64,000 bases of DNA from Mesorhizobium sp. SOD10 (GTDB taxonomy: Bacteria > Pseudomonadota > Alphaproteobacteria > Rhizobiales > Rhizobiaceae): contig CCNA01000034.1 of NCBI GenBank assembly GCA_000824805.1, positions 744,001 to 808,000 of the forward strand, given 5' to 3'. The translations under genes and the position numbers were made by a program. Positions 40,133-48,725 of the stretch are shown in pieces (the first letter of the stretch is position 1; each line of letters begins with the position of its first letter). The notes below the pieces were generated by a model, which was not told where the DNA came from, did no database searches, and saw nothing but the letters and a program-made list of their open reading frames with translations.

Positions 40133-41812
40133 TCAGGTGTCGGCGAGGTCGCCCAAGGCCTCAATCAAAGGCTGGATCTCATTTTCGTAGTTCTTCCAGC
40201 GCTTCACGGACGATTTGTAGATCGGCTGACGAACCTGCCAGCGGCTGGGGGTGGTGACCGCCCCTTCCCTGTCGAAGAAACGAAGGCATGCATCATCCCA
40301 TGGCAGCCCGAGATAATCTATGAGCCGGCGCGACTGTGCCTCCTGGTCCTCCACAAGCGTCTCATAGCGATTCTCGAAGATACGGCCCGGGAAAACCTCG
40401 TTCCAGTGACGCATCAAGCGATCGTATTCGCGATAGTAGAGGCCTAGCGCCTGCAGGTCCGTGTTGTAGCTGTGCGCTGAGCTGAACGGCAGGACATAGC
40501 ACGATACGCAGTTATCAATGGCATCGCGGCGACAGTGAATGATGCGCGCATTGGGGAACAGAAGCGTAAGCAGGCCGATCAATTCGAAATTATGCGGCAT
40601 CTTGTCGATGATGCGCTGCGCCCTCGGGGCGCGCTCCCGCAGATAGGAAAGGTGTTCTTCGGCCAAAATCTTCGACAAGCCCTCGGTGATCGTCGTAATC
40701 GGTTTGTTGAAATCGGAGGCCGACGCTTGCAGGCCGACTGCATTCGCCACCCGTCTCAGCTTGCTAAGCTCTCCCGCCCCGTGAACCTCGGGATGACTGG
40801 CGCATATCTGTTCGGTAAGGGTGGTGCCCGAGCGCGGCATGCCCACCACGAACACAGGCGCTTCGGAACGATTGCCGTAACCAGACCTTGCGGCAAACAG
40901 CTCCGGCGTGAACGTTTCAATCGTCAGGTCTATGAAACGACGATACTGGTCGATGTCGAATTTGTAACCTTCCGCTTGCTTCGCTTCCTTGAAATGGCCG
41001 AAGGCTTCCGCATAGCGCTTCAGGTCGTTTTCCACCTTACCGGCGGCGTAGTTAAGACTCGCTTTAGCCTCCGGCGTAAGCCCCGACTTGTTCAGCTCGC
41101 GAAGGATAGACTGGAGTTCGGCAGGCTCCTCCGTGAACTTCCGGGTTTGCACAAAATCGTAATAGGCGGCCGCCACGTCGATGCCGCGTTCGATCGCCTC
41201 CTTCAGATACGAAGCGGCCTCATCCATACGCCCAAGGCCAGTGAGCGCGGCTGCTATTCCGATCCGCGCCTTGGGGTGGTCTGGGTTAATTTTCAGCGCC
41301 TTCTCGTACAGGGGCAAAGCCAAATCAGGTTTGTCGAACTTTGTGTAAACGCGCCCCAAGGCACAAAGCGCCTCGACGAGACCCGGCTGCAGTTCCAATG
41401 CATATTGAATATGCTTGATCGCTGCCGAATATTCACTCAGCTTGCCATAGGCCTCACCGAGGCTGAGATGGTAGTAGGGGTTCTTAGGCTCCTCGGCGAT
41501 CGCCCGTCCGAAATAGCGCAGAGCCGCCTCGTCGTCGTAGCCGAGACAAACGGTGCCCATAATGTACAGGGCCAGGGGATGGTTTGGTGTTCGAGCCAGC
41601 ACTTGGAAGCATAGATCCTGTGCTTCATCCAGGCGTTTGGCTTGCTGATGCTCATAAGCTTTCATCAGCAAAGCGTCGTCGGCCTGCGCGCGGGCAAGCG
41701 AATTCGCCTGCTGGAGGCTCGGCCGTGGCGGGCCTGCCTGTGGCCATCTGGGTTTCGGCGCTGGGCTGGGCTTAAGGTGTTTGGACCAGGCAGGCGGCAG
41801 ACGATTGTTCAT
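40133..41812 (-). CDS. TPR-repeat sulfotransferase
   Basis: A 559-residue protein from ATG 41812. Residues ~45-290 hold five to six tetratricopeptide repeats (for example ALCALGRVYTKFDKPDLALP, KARIGIAAALTGLGRMDEAA). Residues ~310-555 are a PAPS-dependent sulfotransferase domain: the 5'-phosphosulfate loop FVVGMPRSGTTLTEQI and the 3'-phosphate site ARIIHCRRDAIDNCVSCYV are both intact, with a HNFELIGLL segment between. No membrane helix is seen, so it is cytoplasmic. TPR sulfotransferases are common in alphaproteobacteria; the acceptor is unknown and could be a protein, lipid or saccharide. It is not next to nod or PAPS-synthesis genes. Confidence 0.9.
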   Translation of the reverse strand: MNNRLPPAWSKHLKPSPAPKPRWPQAGPPRPSLQQANSLARAQADDALLMKAYEHQQAKRLDEAQDLCFQVLARTPNHPLALYIMGTVCLGYDDEAALRYFGRAIAEEPKNPYYHLSLGEAYGKLSEYSAAIKHIQYALELQPGLVEALCALGRVYTKFDKPDLALPLYEKALKINPDHPKARIGIAAALTGLGRMDEAASYLKEAIERGIDVAAAYYDFVQTRKFTEEPAELQSILRELNKSGLTPEAKASLNYAAGKVENDLKRYAEAFGHFKEAKQAEGYKFDIDQYRRFIDLTIETFTPELFAARSGYGNRSEAPVFVVGMPRSGTTLTEQICASHPEVHGAGELSKLRRVANAVGLQASASDFNKPITTITEGLSKILAEEHLSYLRERAPRAQRIIDKMPHNFELIGLLTLLFPNARIIHCRRDAIDNCVSCYVLPFSSAHSYNTDLQALGLYYREYDRLMRHWNEVFPGRIFENRYETLVEDQEAQSRRLIDYLGLPWDDACLRFFDREGAVTTPSRWQVRQPIYKSSVKRWKNYENEIQPLIEALGDLADT

Positions 41813-41932
41813 GGCGTCTGCTAGCAAAATGCAGCGACGGAATCCAGTCCAAGCTCTGTGTAGAGACTGCGGCTTGCAGCCATCCTCGCCTCACGCTAGC
41901 AAGAAGCCCCTTTTCTCACGCGAGCCTGTGCC

Positions 41933-43045
41933 ATGCTTCGTCGCCCTTCCCTCACGCCGATCATCGGTGCGCTTCCCACCACGGTGCCGTTCGTCGGTCC
42001 GGAGGCGCAGGAGCGCGAGCGCGGCCGGCCGTTCCGCGCCCGCATCGGCGCCAATGAAAGCAGTTTCGGGCCTTCGCCACGCGTCATTGCCCGTATGGAG
42101 AGCGTCGCGCGCGACCAGTGGATGTATTGCGATCCCGACAATTACGAACTGAAGGTTGCAGCGGCCGCGCATCACGGCGTGGCCGTTGAAAACGTGGTCG
42201 TCGGCGAAGGCATCGACGGCCTGCTCGGCCTGGTGGCGCGCATGTATGTCAGCCCCGGCGACGCGGTGGTCACCTCGCTCGGCGCTTATCCCACCTTCAA
42301 TTTCCACATTGCCGGCGTCGGTGGCCGCCTGGTGACGGTCCCCTATGCCGACGATAAGGAGGACCTGGACGGCCTTCTCGCCAAGGTCGCGAGCGAAAAG
42401 GCGCCGCTGGTCTATCTCTCCAACCCCGACAATCCGATGGGAAGCTGGTGGGAAGCGCCGGAAGTCGTCCGCTTCATCGAAGCGCTGCCGGAAACCACCA
42501 TGCTGGTGCTCGACGAGGCCTATGGCGAGTTGGGACCGGCCTCGGCGCTGCCGGCGATCGATGTCGCGCGGCCGAACGTCATCCGCATGCGCACGTTCTC
42601 CAAGGCTTACGGACTGGCCGGCATACGCTGCGGCTATGCGGTCGCGGAAGCGGAGGTGATCCGCGATTTCGAGAAGATCCGCAACCATTACGGCGTCAGC
42701 CGCATGGCGCAGATCGCCGGTCTCGAGGCGCTTGGCGATCAGGACTATCTGCGTTCGGTGGTGGCGCGCGTGGCGGCAGGCCGCGAGCGCATCTCGGACA
42801 TCGCCAGGCAGAACGATCTCAAGCCGTTGCCGTCGGCGACCAATTTCGTCGCCATCGACTGCGGCCGTGACGGCGCCTTCGCGCTGAAGGTGATGCAGAA
42901 CCTTCTGTCGCGCGACGTGTTCATCCGCAAACCGATGGCGCCACGGCTCGACCGCTGCATCCGGGTAAGCGTCGGCCTCGACCATGAGCTCGACATCTTC
43001 GCCGAGGAACTGCCGGGTGCCCTGGCGGCCGCGCGGGGGAACTGA
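41933..43045 (+). CDS. PLP-dependent aminotransferase (HisC-like)
   Basis: A 370-residue class I/II aminotransferase resembling histidinol-phosphate aminotransferase. RIGANESSFGPSPRVI near residue 36 corresponds to the N-terminal substrate segment; YLSNPDNPMGSWW holds the PLP-contacting Asn; LDEAYGEL gives the Asp that binds the pyridine nitrogen; the Schiff-base Lys is in RTFSKAYGLAGIRCGY. The substrate could be histidinol phosphate, phenylalanine/tyrosine or another amino acid; the absence of other his genes argues for a broad or different role. It is divergent from the sulfotransferase gene and 102 bases before acylphosphatase. Confidence 0.88.
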   Translation: MLRRPSLTPIIGALPTTVPFVGPEAQERERGRPFRARIGANESSFGPSPRVIARMESVARDQWMYCDPDNYELKVAAAAHHGVAVENVVVGEGIDGLLGLVARMYVSPGDAVVTSLGAYPTFNFHIAGVGGRLVTVPYADDKEDLDGLLAKVASEKAPLVYLSNPDNPMGSWWEAPEVVRFIEALPETTMLVLDEAYGELGPASALPAIDVARPNVIRMRTFSKAYGLAGIRCGYAVAEAEVIRDFEKIRNHYGVSRMAQIAGLEALGDQDYLRSVVARVAAGRERISDIARQNDLKPLPSATNFVAIDCGRDGAFALKVMQNLLSRDVFIRKPMAPRLDRCIRVSVGLDHELDIFAEELPGALAAARGN

Positions 43046-43147
43046 CCGAACCTCGGTTGCATGCTTGCGGCTGCCAGCAGGCGCGCCAAGCCGGTTGCAT
43101 TTGACCTTTCGTGCTCCAGATTGATGGGGAAGATTCTGGAGCGGACG

Positions 43148-43429
43148 ATGCAAGGTGAGCAAAGAGCCGTCCGGGCGCGCGTTTCCGGTACCGTGCAAGG
43201 TGTAAGCTACCGCGTCTGGACGCGCGGCGAAGCCATCCGTCTCGGGTTGACGGGTTGGGTGCGCAACGAGCGTGACGGCTCGGTGACCGCGCTGATTGCG
43301 GGCGCCGACGGCGCCGTCACCGCGATGATCGAACGCCTGTGGCAAGGGCCGCGGGGCGCGCTCGTCTCGAAGGTCGAGATCGAGGAGGTGGCCGACGACG
43401 CGGCGACGGATTTCCGGATCATCGTCTAG
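43148..43429 (+). CDS. acyP: Acylphosphatase
   Basis: A 93-residue acylphosphatase starting at ATG 43148. The catalytic Arg lies in VSGTVQGVSYRVWTRGEA and the Asn in LTGWVRNERDGSV, both kept; the usual VGFR is VSYR here. The enzyme hydrolyses carboxyl-phosphate bonds such as acetyl phosphate or acylphosphorylated intermediates. The longer frame from 43061 lacks family similarity upstream of MQGEQRAVR. Confidence 0.93.
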   Translation: MQGEQRAVRARVSGTVQGVSYRVWTRGEAIRLGLTGWVRNERDGSVTALIAGADGAVTAMIERLWQGPRGALVSKVEIEEVADDAATDFRIIV

Positions 43430-43478
43430 TCTCATCTCGCTTCCGCAAGCCAGAGTGGATGATCATATAATGCACCTT

Positions 43479-43508
43479 GAATTAATTGAACGTTCGTTTT
43501 ATTAATTC
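43479..43508. promoter_or_regulatory. Putative TetR-family operator upstream of the leucine catabolic cluster
   Basis: Nested symmetry: an 8-base inverted repeat GAATTAAT/ATTAATTC with a 14-base centre that contains the palindrome GAACGTTC. It ends 14 bases before the TetR ATG. A TATAAT-like box is at 43466-43471, so the site would overlap the transcription start. Autoregulation is likely; binding is inferred. Confidence 0.6.
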
Positions 43509-43522
43509 CATCGGAGGCGAAC

Positions 43523-44170
43523 ATGGCGCGCACAACGGGTTCCGACGGGGAAAAGACCGAAGCGGCCGTCCGCGAGGCGGCGGTCAACCTGATCGCGCGG
43601 CTGGGCTACGAGGCGATGTCGATGCGGCAGCTGGCGGCGGAGGTCGGCGTGCAGCCGGCAGCGCTCTATCGCTACTTCCCGACCAAAGAGGACCTTCTGT
43701 TCACGCTGATGCGTGAGCATATGGAAGGCCTGCTCGAGGCCTGGAGCGCAGCGCGGCCAGCCAACACCGATCCGGTAAGCCAGCTCGCCGCCTATGTCGA
43801 AAACCATATCGCTTTCCACATCGAACGGCGTCACGCCACCCATGTCTCCAACATGGAATTGCGCAGCCTGTCGCATGAAAGGCTGACGCAGATCCTCAAG
43901 ATGCGCACGGCCTACGAAAAGGAATTGCGCAAGATCCTGCGTGACGGCGCCGAAGCCGGTGCTTTCGAGATCGACGATACAGGCCTGACCGCCATGGCGC
44001 TGATCCAGATGATGACCGGCGTCATCGTCTGGTTCCGTCCGGGCGAACGGCTGTCGATCGCTGAAGTCACGGGATCATATCTTTCGATGACAATGCGCCT
44101 GGTCGGCGCGACAATCAGCCATGGCACCGCGCGTCCTTTCGGCCGCGCCGGAGACGCCGTGGCACTCTGA
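43523..44170 (+). CDS. TetR-family transcriptional regulator
   Basis: A 215-residue TetR-type repressor. The helix-turn-helix is at about residues 30-50: YEAMSMRQLAAEVGVQPAAL then YRYFPTKEDLLFTLM. The C-terminal ligand domain has the KELRKILRDGAEAGAFEIDD pattern shared with regulators of acyl-CoA metabolism (PaaR/LiuR-like functions). It is 49 bases upstream of the isovaleryl-CoA dehydrogenase gene and probably represses that cluster, released by an acyl-CoA. A palindromic site lies just before it. Confidence 0.88.
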   Translation: MARTTGSDGEKTEAAVREAAVNLIARLGYEAMSMRQLAAEVGVQPAALYRYFPTKEDLLFTLMREHMEGLLEAWSAARPANTDPVSQLAAYVENHIAFHIERRHATHVSNMELRSLSHERLTQILKMRTAYEKELRKILRDGAEAGAFEIDDTGLTAMALIQMMTGVIVWFRPGERLSIAEVTGSYLSMTMRLVGATISHGTARPFGRAGDAVAL

Positions 44171-44219
44171 TACGGGCATGATCCCCGCCAAGGCCGGGGC
44201 ATGCGCAGGGAGGAACGGC

Positions 44220-45383
44220 ATGTACACGAACACGCTCAGCTTCGGACTTGATCCCGACATCGAGGCGCTGCGCGATACGGTGCGGCGCTTCGCCCAGGAC
44301 AGGATCGCGCCGATCGCGGCGGAGATCGACCGCTCCAACGAGTTCCCCGCGCATCTCTGGGCTGAGCTCGGCGCGCTTGGCCTGCTCGGCATCACAGCAG
44401 ATCCGGATTTCGGCGGAACCGGTATGAACTATCTCGCCCATGTCGTGGCGATGGAGGAGATTTCGCGCGCGTCGGCCTCGGTCGGCCTCTCCTACGGCGC
44501 GCATTCCAATCTCTGCGTCAACCAGATCAACCGCTGGGCAACGCCGGCGCAGAAGGAGAGATACCTGCCCAGCCTTTGCTCGGGCGAAACCGTCGGCGCG
44601 CTGGCGATGTCGGAACCGGGCGCCGGCTCGGACGTGGTGTCACTCAGGCTGCGCGCCGAAAAGCGCAACGACCGCTATGTGCTCAACGGCTCGAAAATGT
44701 GGATCACCAACGGCCCGGACGCCGGAACGATGGTGGTCTACGCCAAGACCGATCCGGAGCGCCATTCGCACGGCATCACCGCTTTCATCGTCGAGAAGAC
44801 GATGGCCGGCTTTTCGGTCGCGCAGAAGCTCGACAAGCTCGGCATGCGCGGCTCCAACACGGGCGAACTCGTCTTCGAGAATGTCGAGGTGCCGTTCGAG
44901 AACGTGCTGCATGAGGAAGGACGCGGCGTCGAGGTGCTGATGTCGGGGCTCGATTATGAGCGCGCGGTGCTTTCGGGCGGGCCGATCGGGCTGATGGCGG
45001 CCTGCCTCGACGTCGCCGTGCCTTACGTGCATGAGCGCAAGCAGTTCGGCCACCCGATCGGTACGTTCCAGCTGGTGCAGGGCAAGCTCGCCGACATGTA
45101 TACCACGATGAACGCCGCGCGGGCTTACGTTTATGCTGTGGCGGCCGCCTGCGACCGCGGCGAGACCACACGCAAGGACGCCGCCGGCTGCGTGCTCTTC
45201 GCGGCCGAGAAGGCGACGCAGATGGCGCTCGACGCGATCCAGCTTCTCGGCGGCAACGGTTATATCAACGACTACCCGACGGGACGGCTGCTGCGCGATG
45301 CCAAGCTCTACGAGATCGGCGCCGGCACCAGCGAAATCCGCCGCTGGCTGATCGGCCGCGAGATCATGGCGGAGGGGGTGTGA
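44220..45383 (+). CDS. ivd: Isovaleryl-CoA dehydrogenase
   Basis: A 387-residue acyl-CoA dehydrogenase from ATG 44220 (MYTNTLSFGLDPDIEALRDT). FAD and substrate motifs are MSEPGAGSDVVSLRLRAEK, GSKMWITNGP and QLLGGNGYINDYPTGRLLRD, and the branched-chain type catalytic Glu lies in LSGGPIGLMAACLD-YE context (GLDYERAVLSGG), as in isovaleryl-CoA dehydrogenases. It converts isovaleryl-CoA to 3-methylcrotonyl-CoA and passes electrons to ETF, then ETF-QO (encoded at 57.5 kb). It precedes both methylcrotonyl-CoA carboxylase genes, fixing leucine degradation as the pathway. Confidence 0.92.
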   Translation: MYTNTLSFGLDPDIEALRDTVRRFAQDRIAPIAAEIDRSNEFPAHLWAELGALGLLGITADPDFGGTGMNYLAHVVAMEEISRASASVGLSYGAHSNLCVNQINRWATPAQKERYLPSLCSGETVGALAMSEPGAGSDVVSLRLRAEKRNDRYVLNGSKMWITNGPDAGTMVVYAKTDPERHSHGITAFIVEKTMAGFSVAQKLDKLGMRGSNTGELVFENVEVPFENVLHEEGRGVEVLMSGLDYERAVLSGGPIGLMAACLDVAVPYVHERKQFGHPIGTFQLVQGKLADMYTTMNAARAYVYAVAAACDRGETTRKDAAGCVLFAAEKATQMALDAIQLLGGNGYINDYPTGRLLRDAKLYEIGAGTSEIRRWLIGREIMAEGV

Positions 45384-45400
45384 TGTCCCTCTCCGCCATC

Positions 45401-45793
45401 TCAGCCGAATGCCTTGGGCAGGTCGTCGGTCGGCTTGGCGACGATCTGATTCGCGTCGCGCCACAGAACCTCGCGTTGACGCGCCGACGTGATCGGGCGC
45501 ACCGGCAATCCGCCCTCTTCGATCAGCCAGGCGCAATAACGCGCACGACTGATCGCTTCCCTGGCCTCCGGATGGAACCAGCAGATGCCCCAGATCGAAT
45601 TCCGGCGCTTGAAATGCCGGCCAACCCGGCCTGGAATGGGCAGATGCCGGTTGAACCAGTCGAACTGATCGTTCAGCTCGTTATGGATCCAGTCCGGACA
45701 TCCGATCCGGTACAGGTGCCAGGACGCATGGAAAAAGCCGGTCTCCACCCGGCTGTTCGGATGGATCAGCGGCGTTACAAACCGCAAATACAT
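45401..45793 (-). CDS. Conserved hypothetical protein, antisense within the leucine cluster
   Basis: A 130-residue soluble protein from ATG 45793 (MYLRFVTPLIHPNSRVETGF); a GTG at 45805 is possible. Trp-rich and basic: PDWIHNELNDQFDWFNRHLP, WRDANQIVAKP. It keeps normal codon use, so it is likely real, and its orientation opposes the flanking ivd and mccB genes. I know no function and see no membrane or DNA-binding feature. Confidence 0.65.
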   Translation of the reverse strand: MYLRFVTPLIHPNSRVETGFFHASWHLYRIGCPDWIHNELNDQFDWFNRHLPIPGRVGRHFKRRNSIWGICWFHPEAREAISRARYCAWLIEEGGLPVRPITSARQREVLWRDANQIVAKPTDDLPKAFG

Positions 45794-46038
45794 GATGACA
45801 CCCACAGCGCCTGCGGGCGCCGTGTTCCTCTTGCTCAGAGTCGGGACGTGGAAGACCGCCCTTCGGCGGCGTCAGGCCATGGCCGAAGGGAGACATCTGG
45901 TGAAACGCATATCCATGCGTTCCATCGTCGCCTCCTGAGGGTGTCATCCGTAAAAAAGATGCCGCGCCTAGCACGCAGCATCCGGGCGCGGGCTGTTACA
46001 CTGGTTCCGCTACGGCATCAAGAGGTGTGAGGAACAAA

Positions 46039-47646
46039 TTGGCCACACTGCAAACGCAGATCTCCCCTTCCTCCGACAGCTTCCGCGCCAATGCCGAGCG
46101 CATGCGAGCGCTGGTCGACAACATCGCCGAGAAGGCGGCAAACGTGGAGCGCGGCGGCTCCGATGAGGCGCGCGAACGCCACGTCTCGCGTGGCAAGCTT
46201 TTGCCGCGCGAGCGGCTGGCGCAACTGCTCGACACCGGCTCGCCCTTCCTCGAGGTCGGCCAGTTCGCAGCCTGGTCGATGTATGGCGAGGACATTCCGT
46301 CGGCCGGCATTATCACCGGCGTCGGCCGGGTCGAGGGGACGGAGGTGATGGTCGTCGTCAACGACGCGACGGTGAAGGGCGGCACCTATTATCCGCTGAC
46401 GGTGAAGAAGCATCTCAGGGCGCAGGAGATCGCGCTGCAGAACAATCTGCCCTGTGTTTACCTCGTCGACAGCGGCGGCGCCAATCTGCCCAACCAGGAC
46501 GAGGTCTTCCCCGACCGCGAGCATTTCGGCCGCATCTTCTACAACCAGGCCAACATGTCGGCGGCCGGCATCCCGCAGATCGCCTGCGTGATGGGGTCCT
46601 GCACGGCGGGCGGCGCCTATGTGCCGGCGATGTCGGACGAAACGATCATGGTGCGCAACCAGGCGACCATCTTTCTCGGCGGCCCGCCGCTGGTGAAGGC
46701 CGCAACCGGCGAGGACGTCAGCGCCGAGGAGCTCGGCGGCGCCGAAGTGCATACAAGACTTTCCGGTGTCGCCGACCACTACGCCATGGACGATGAACAC
46801 GCCCTGGCCATTTGCCGGCGCATCATCCGGAACCTGAATCGGAACAAATCCCTAAGCCTGACTCTGCAGAAGCCGATTCAACCGCTTTACGATCCGAGCG
46901 AACTCTACGGCATCGTACCCACGGATCTGCGCCAGCCCTATGATGTGCGCGAGGTGATAGCGCGTCTCGTCGACGGTTCGGAGTTTGACGAGTTCAAGCA
47001 GAATTACGGCACGACTCTGGTCACCGGCTTCGCGCATCTGCACGGCATGCCGGTCGGCATCCTCGGCAACAACGGCGTGCTCTTCTCGGAGAGCGCGCTG
47101 AAAGGCGCGCATTTCATCGAGCTTTGCTGCCAGCGCGGCATTCCGCTGGTCTTTTTGCAAAACATCACCGGCTTCATGGTCGGGCGGAAGTACGAGGCTG
47201 GCGGCATCGCCAAGGACGGCGCCAAGCTGGTGATGGCGGTCGCCACCGCAAAGGTCCCGAAGCTCACGGTGATCATCGGCGGCTCCTTCGGCGCCGGCAA
47301 TTACGGCATGTGCGGCCGCGCCTACTCACCCCGCTTCCTGTGGATGTGGCCGAACGCTCGCATCTCGGTGATGGGGGGCGAGCAGGCCGCGACGGTGCTC
47401 GCCATGGTCAAGCGCGAAGGCATCGAGCGCAAGGGCGGCGAATGGAGCGCCGAGGAGGAAGCCAAATTCAGGAAGCCGATCCTGATGAAATACGAGCATG
47501 AGGGTCACCCGCTCTATTCCTCGGCTAGGCTTTGGGACGACGGCATCATCGATCCGGCCAAAACGCGCGAGGTGCTGGCGCTCAGCCTCTCGGCGGCGCT
47601 CAATGCCGGCATCGAGGAGACGAAGTTCGGCGTGTTCAGGATGTAA
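46039..47646 (+). CDS. mccB: Methylcrotonyl-CoA carboxylase beta subunit (carboxyltransferase)
   Basis: A 535-residue carboxyltransferase subunit. TTG 46039 is preferred because GAGG sits at good spacing; GTG 46027 would add four residues. Key motifs: YLVDSGGANLPNQDEVFPD, SCTAGGAYVPAMSDE, NNGVLFSESALKGAHFIE and GGSFGAGNYGMCGRAY, the crotonase-like acyl-CoA and biotin pockets. With the alpha subunit it carboxylates 3-methylcrotonyl-CoA to 3-methylglutaconyl-CoA. It is followed after two bases by a macro-domain gene, and 3 kb later by the alpha subunit. Confidence 0.94.
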   Translation: MATLQTQISPSSDSFRANAERMRALVDNIAEKAANVERGGSDEARERHVSRGKLLPRERLAQLLDTGSPFLEVGQFAAWSMYGEDIPSAGIITGVGRVEGTEVMVVVNDATVKGGTYYPLTVKKHLRAQEIALQNNLPCVYLVDSGGANLPNQDEVFPDREHFGRIFYNQANMSAAGIPQIACVMGSCTAGGAYVPAMSDETIMVRNQATIFLGGPPLVKAATGEDVSAEELGGAEVHTRLSGVADHYAMDDEHALAICRRIIRNLNRNKSLSLTLQKPIQPLYDPSELYGIVPTDLRQPYDVREVIARLVDGSEFDEFKQNYGTTLVTGFAHLHGMPVGILGNNGVLFSESALKGAHFIELCCQRGIPLVFLQNITGFMVGRKYEAGGIAKDGAKLVMAVATAKVPKLTVIIGGSFGAGNYGMCGRAYSPRFLWMWPNARISVMGGEQAATVLAMVKREGIERKGGEWSAEEEAKFRKPILMKYEHEGHPLYSSARLWDDGIIDPAKTREVLALSLSAALNAGIEETKFGVFRM

Positions 47647-47648
47647 CG

Positions 47649-48179
<531 letters not shown>

Positions 48180-48292
48180 ACTTATGCACCAAAGGATCCT
48201 TCAATACAGACAAATTCGAATTTCCCGACGCCCGCTGGCGCGGAAAGAAAATATTCGCTATTCCTCATCTTGCACTGGGCAAATGGGGTTGG

Positions 48293-48676
48293 GTGAAAAT
48301 GATCTTGAAACATTTCCGCAAGCTGATTATTTCGACACTTTCAGGATTTCTAATATTTGCCCCACCGGCCGCAGAGGCGGCAGAATCACTGGCGGGCAAG
48401 ATCGGCGACAAACGGTTTGCTCCAAATTTGTCGCTGGATCCAAAGGAAGCCTGCTACAAAGCCTACCTTGGCTACATCGCGGCGGGCGGGCATTCGGCCT
48501 ATGCGACAACTTTCTACTCCCGCGTCGTCGATCTTTACATAATCTGTGGAGCAAAACTCAATGCGCCGACCCAGAAGGCGGCGGAAGAGATCGCCTTGCG
48601 CGACTGCCAGTACGGCCTGAAAAAGTGGAAGGTCAAAACCGCGAGCGGCGGCTGCGCCATCGCCGCTTCGAAATAG
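48293..48676 (+). CDS. Small exported hypothetical protein with four cysteines
   Basis: A 127-residue protein from GTG 48293 or ATG 48299. The N-terminal hydrophobic segment LIISTLSGFLIFAPPAAEAA is a good signal peptide with cleavage near AEA-AES. The mature part has four Cys (EACYKA, IICGAK, RDCQYG, GGCAIA), suiting disulfide bonds in the periplasm. Codon use is less GC-rich than in mccA/mccB. Function unknown. It lies between the macro gene and mccA and may be a later insertion in the operon. Confidence 0.7.
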   Translation: MKMILKHFRKLIISTLSGFLIFAPPAAEAAESLAGKIGDKRFAPNLSLDPKEACYKAYLGYIAAGGHSAYATTFYSRVVDLYIICGAKLNAPTQKAAEEIALRDCQYGLKKWKVKTASGGCAIAASK

Positions 48677-48725
48677 GCCGGCGCCTGCAGGACTGGCGCC
48701 GCCCGACGCAAAGCCGGGAGGCTCC

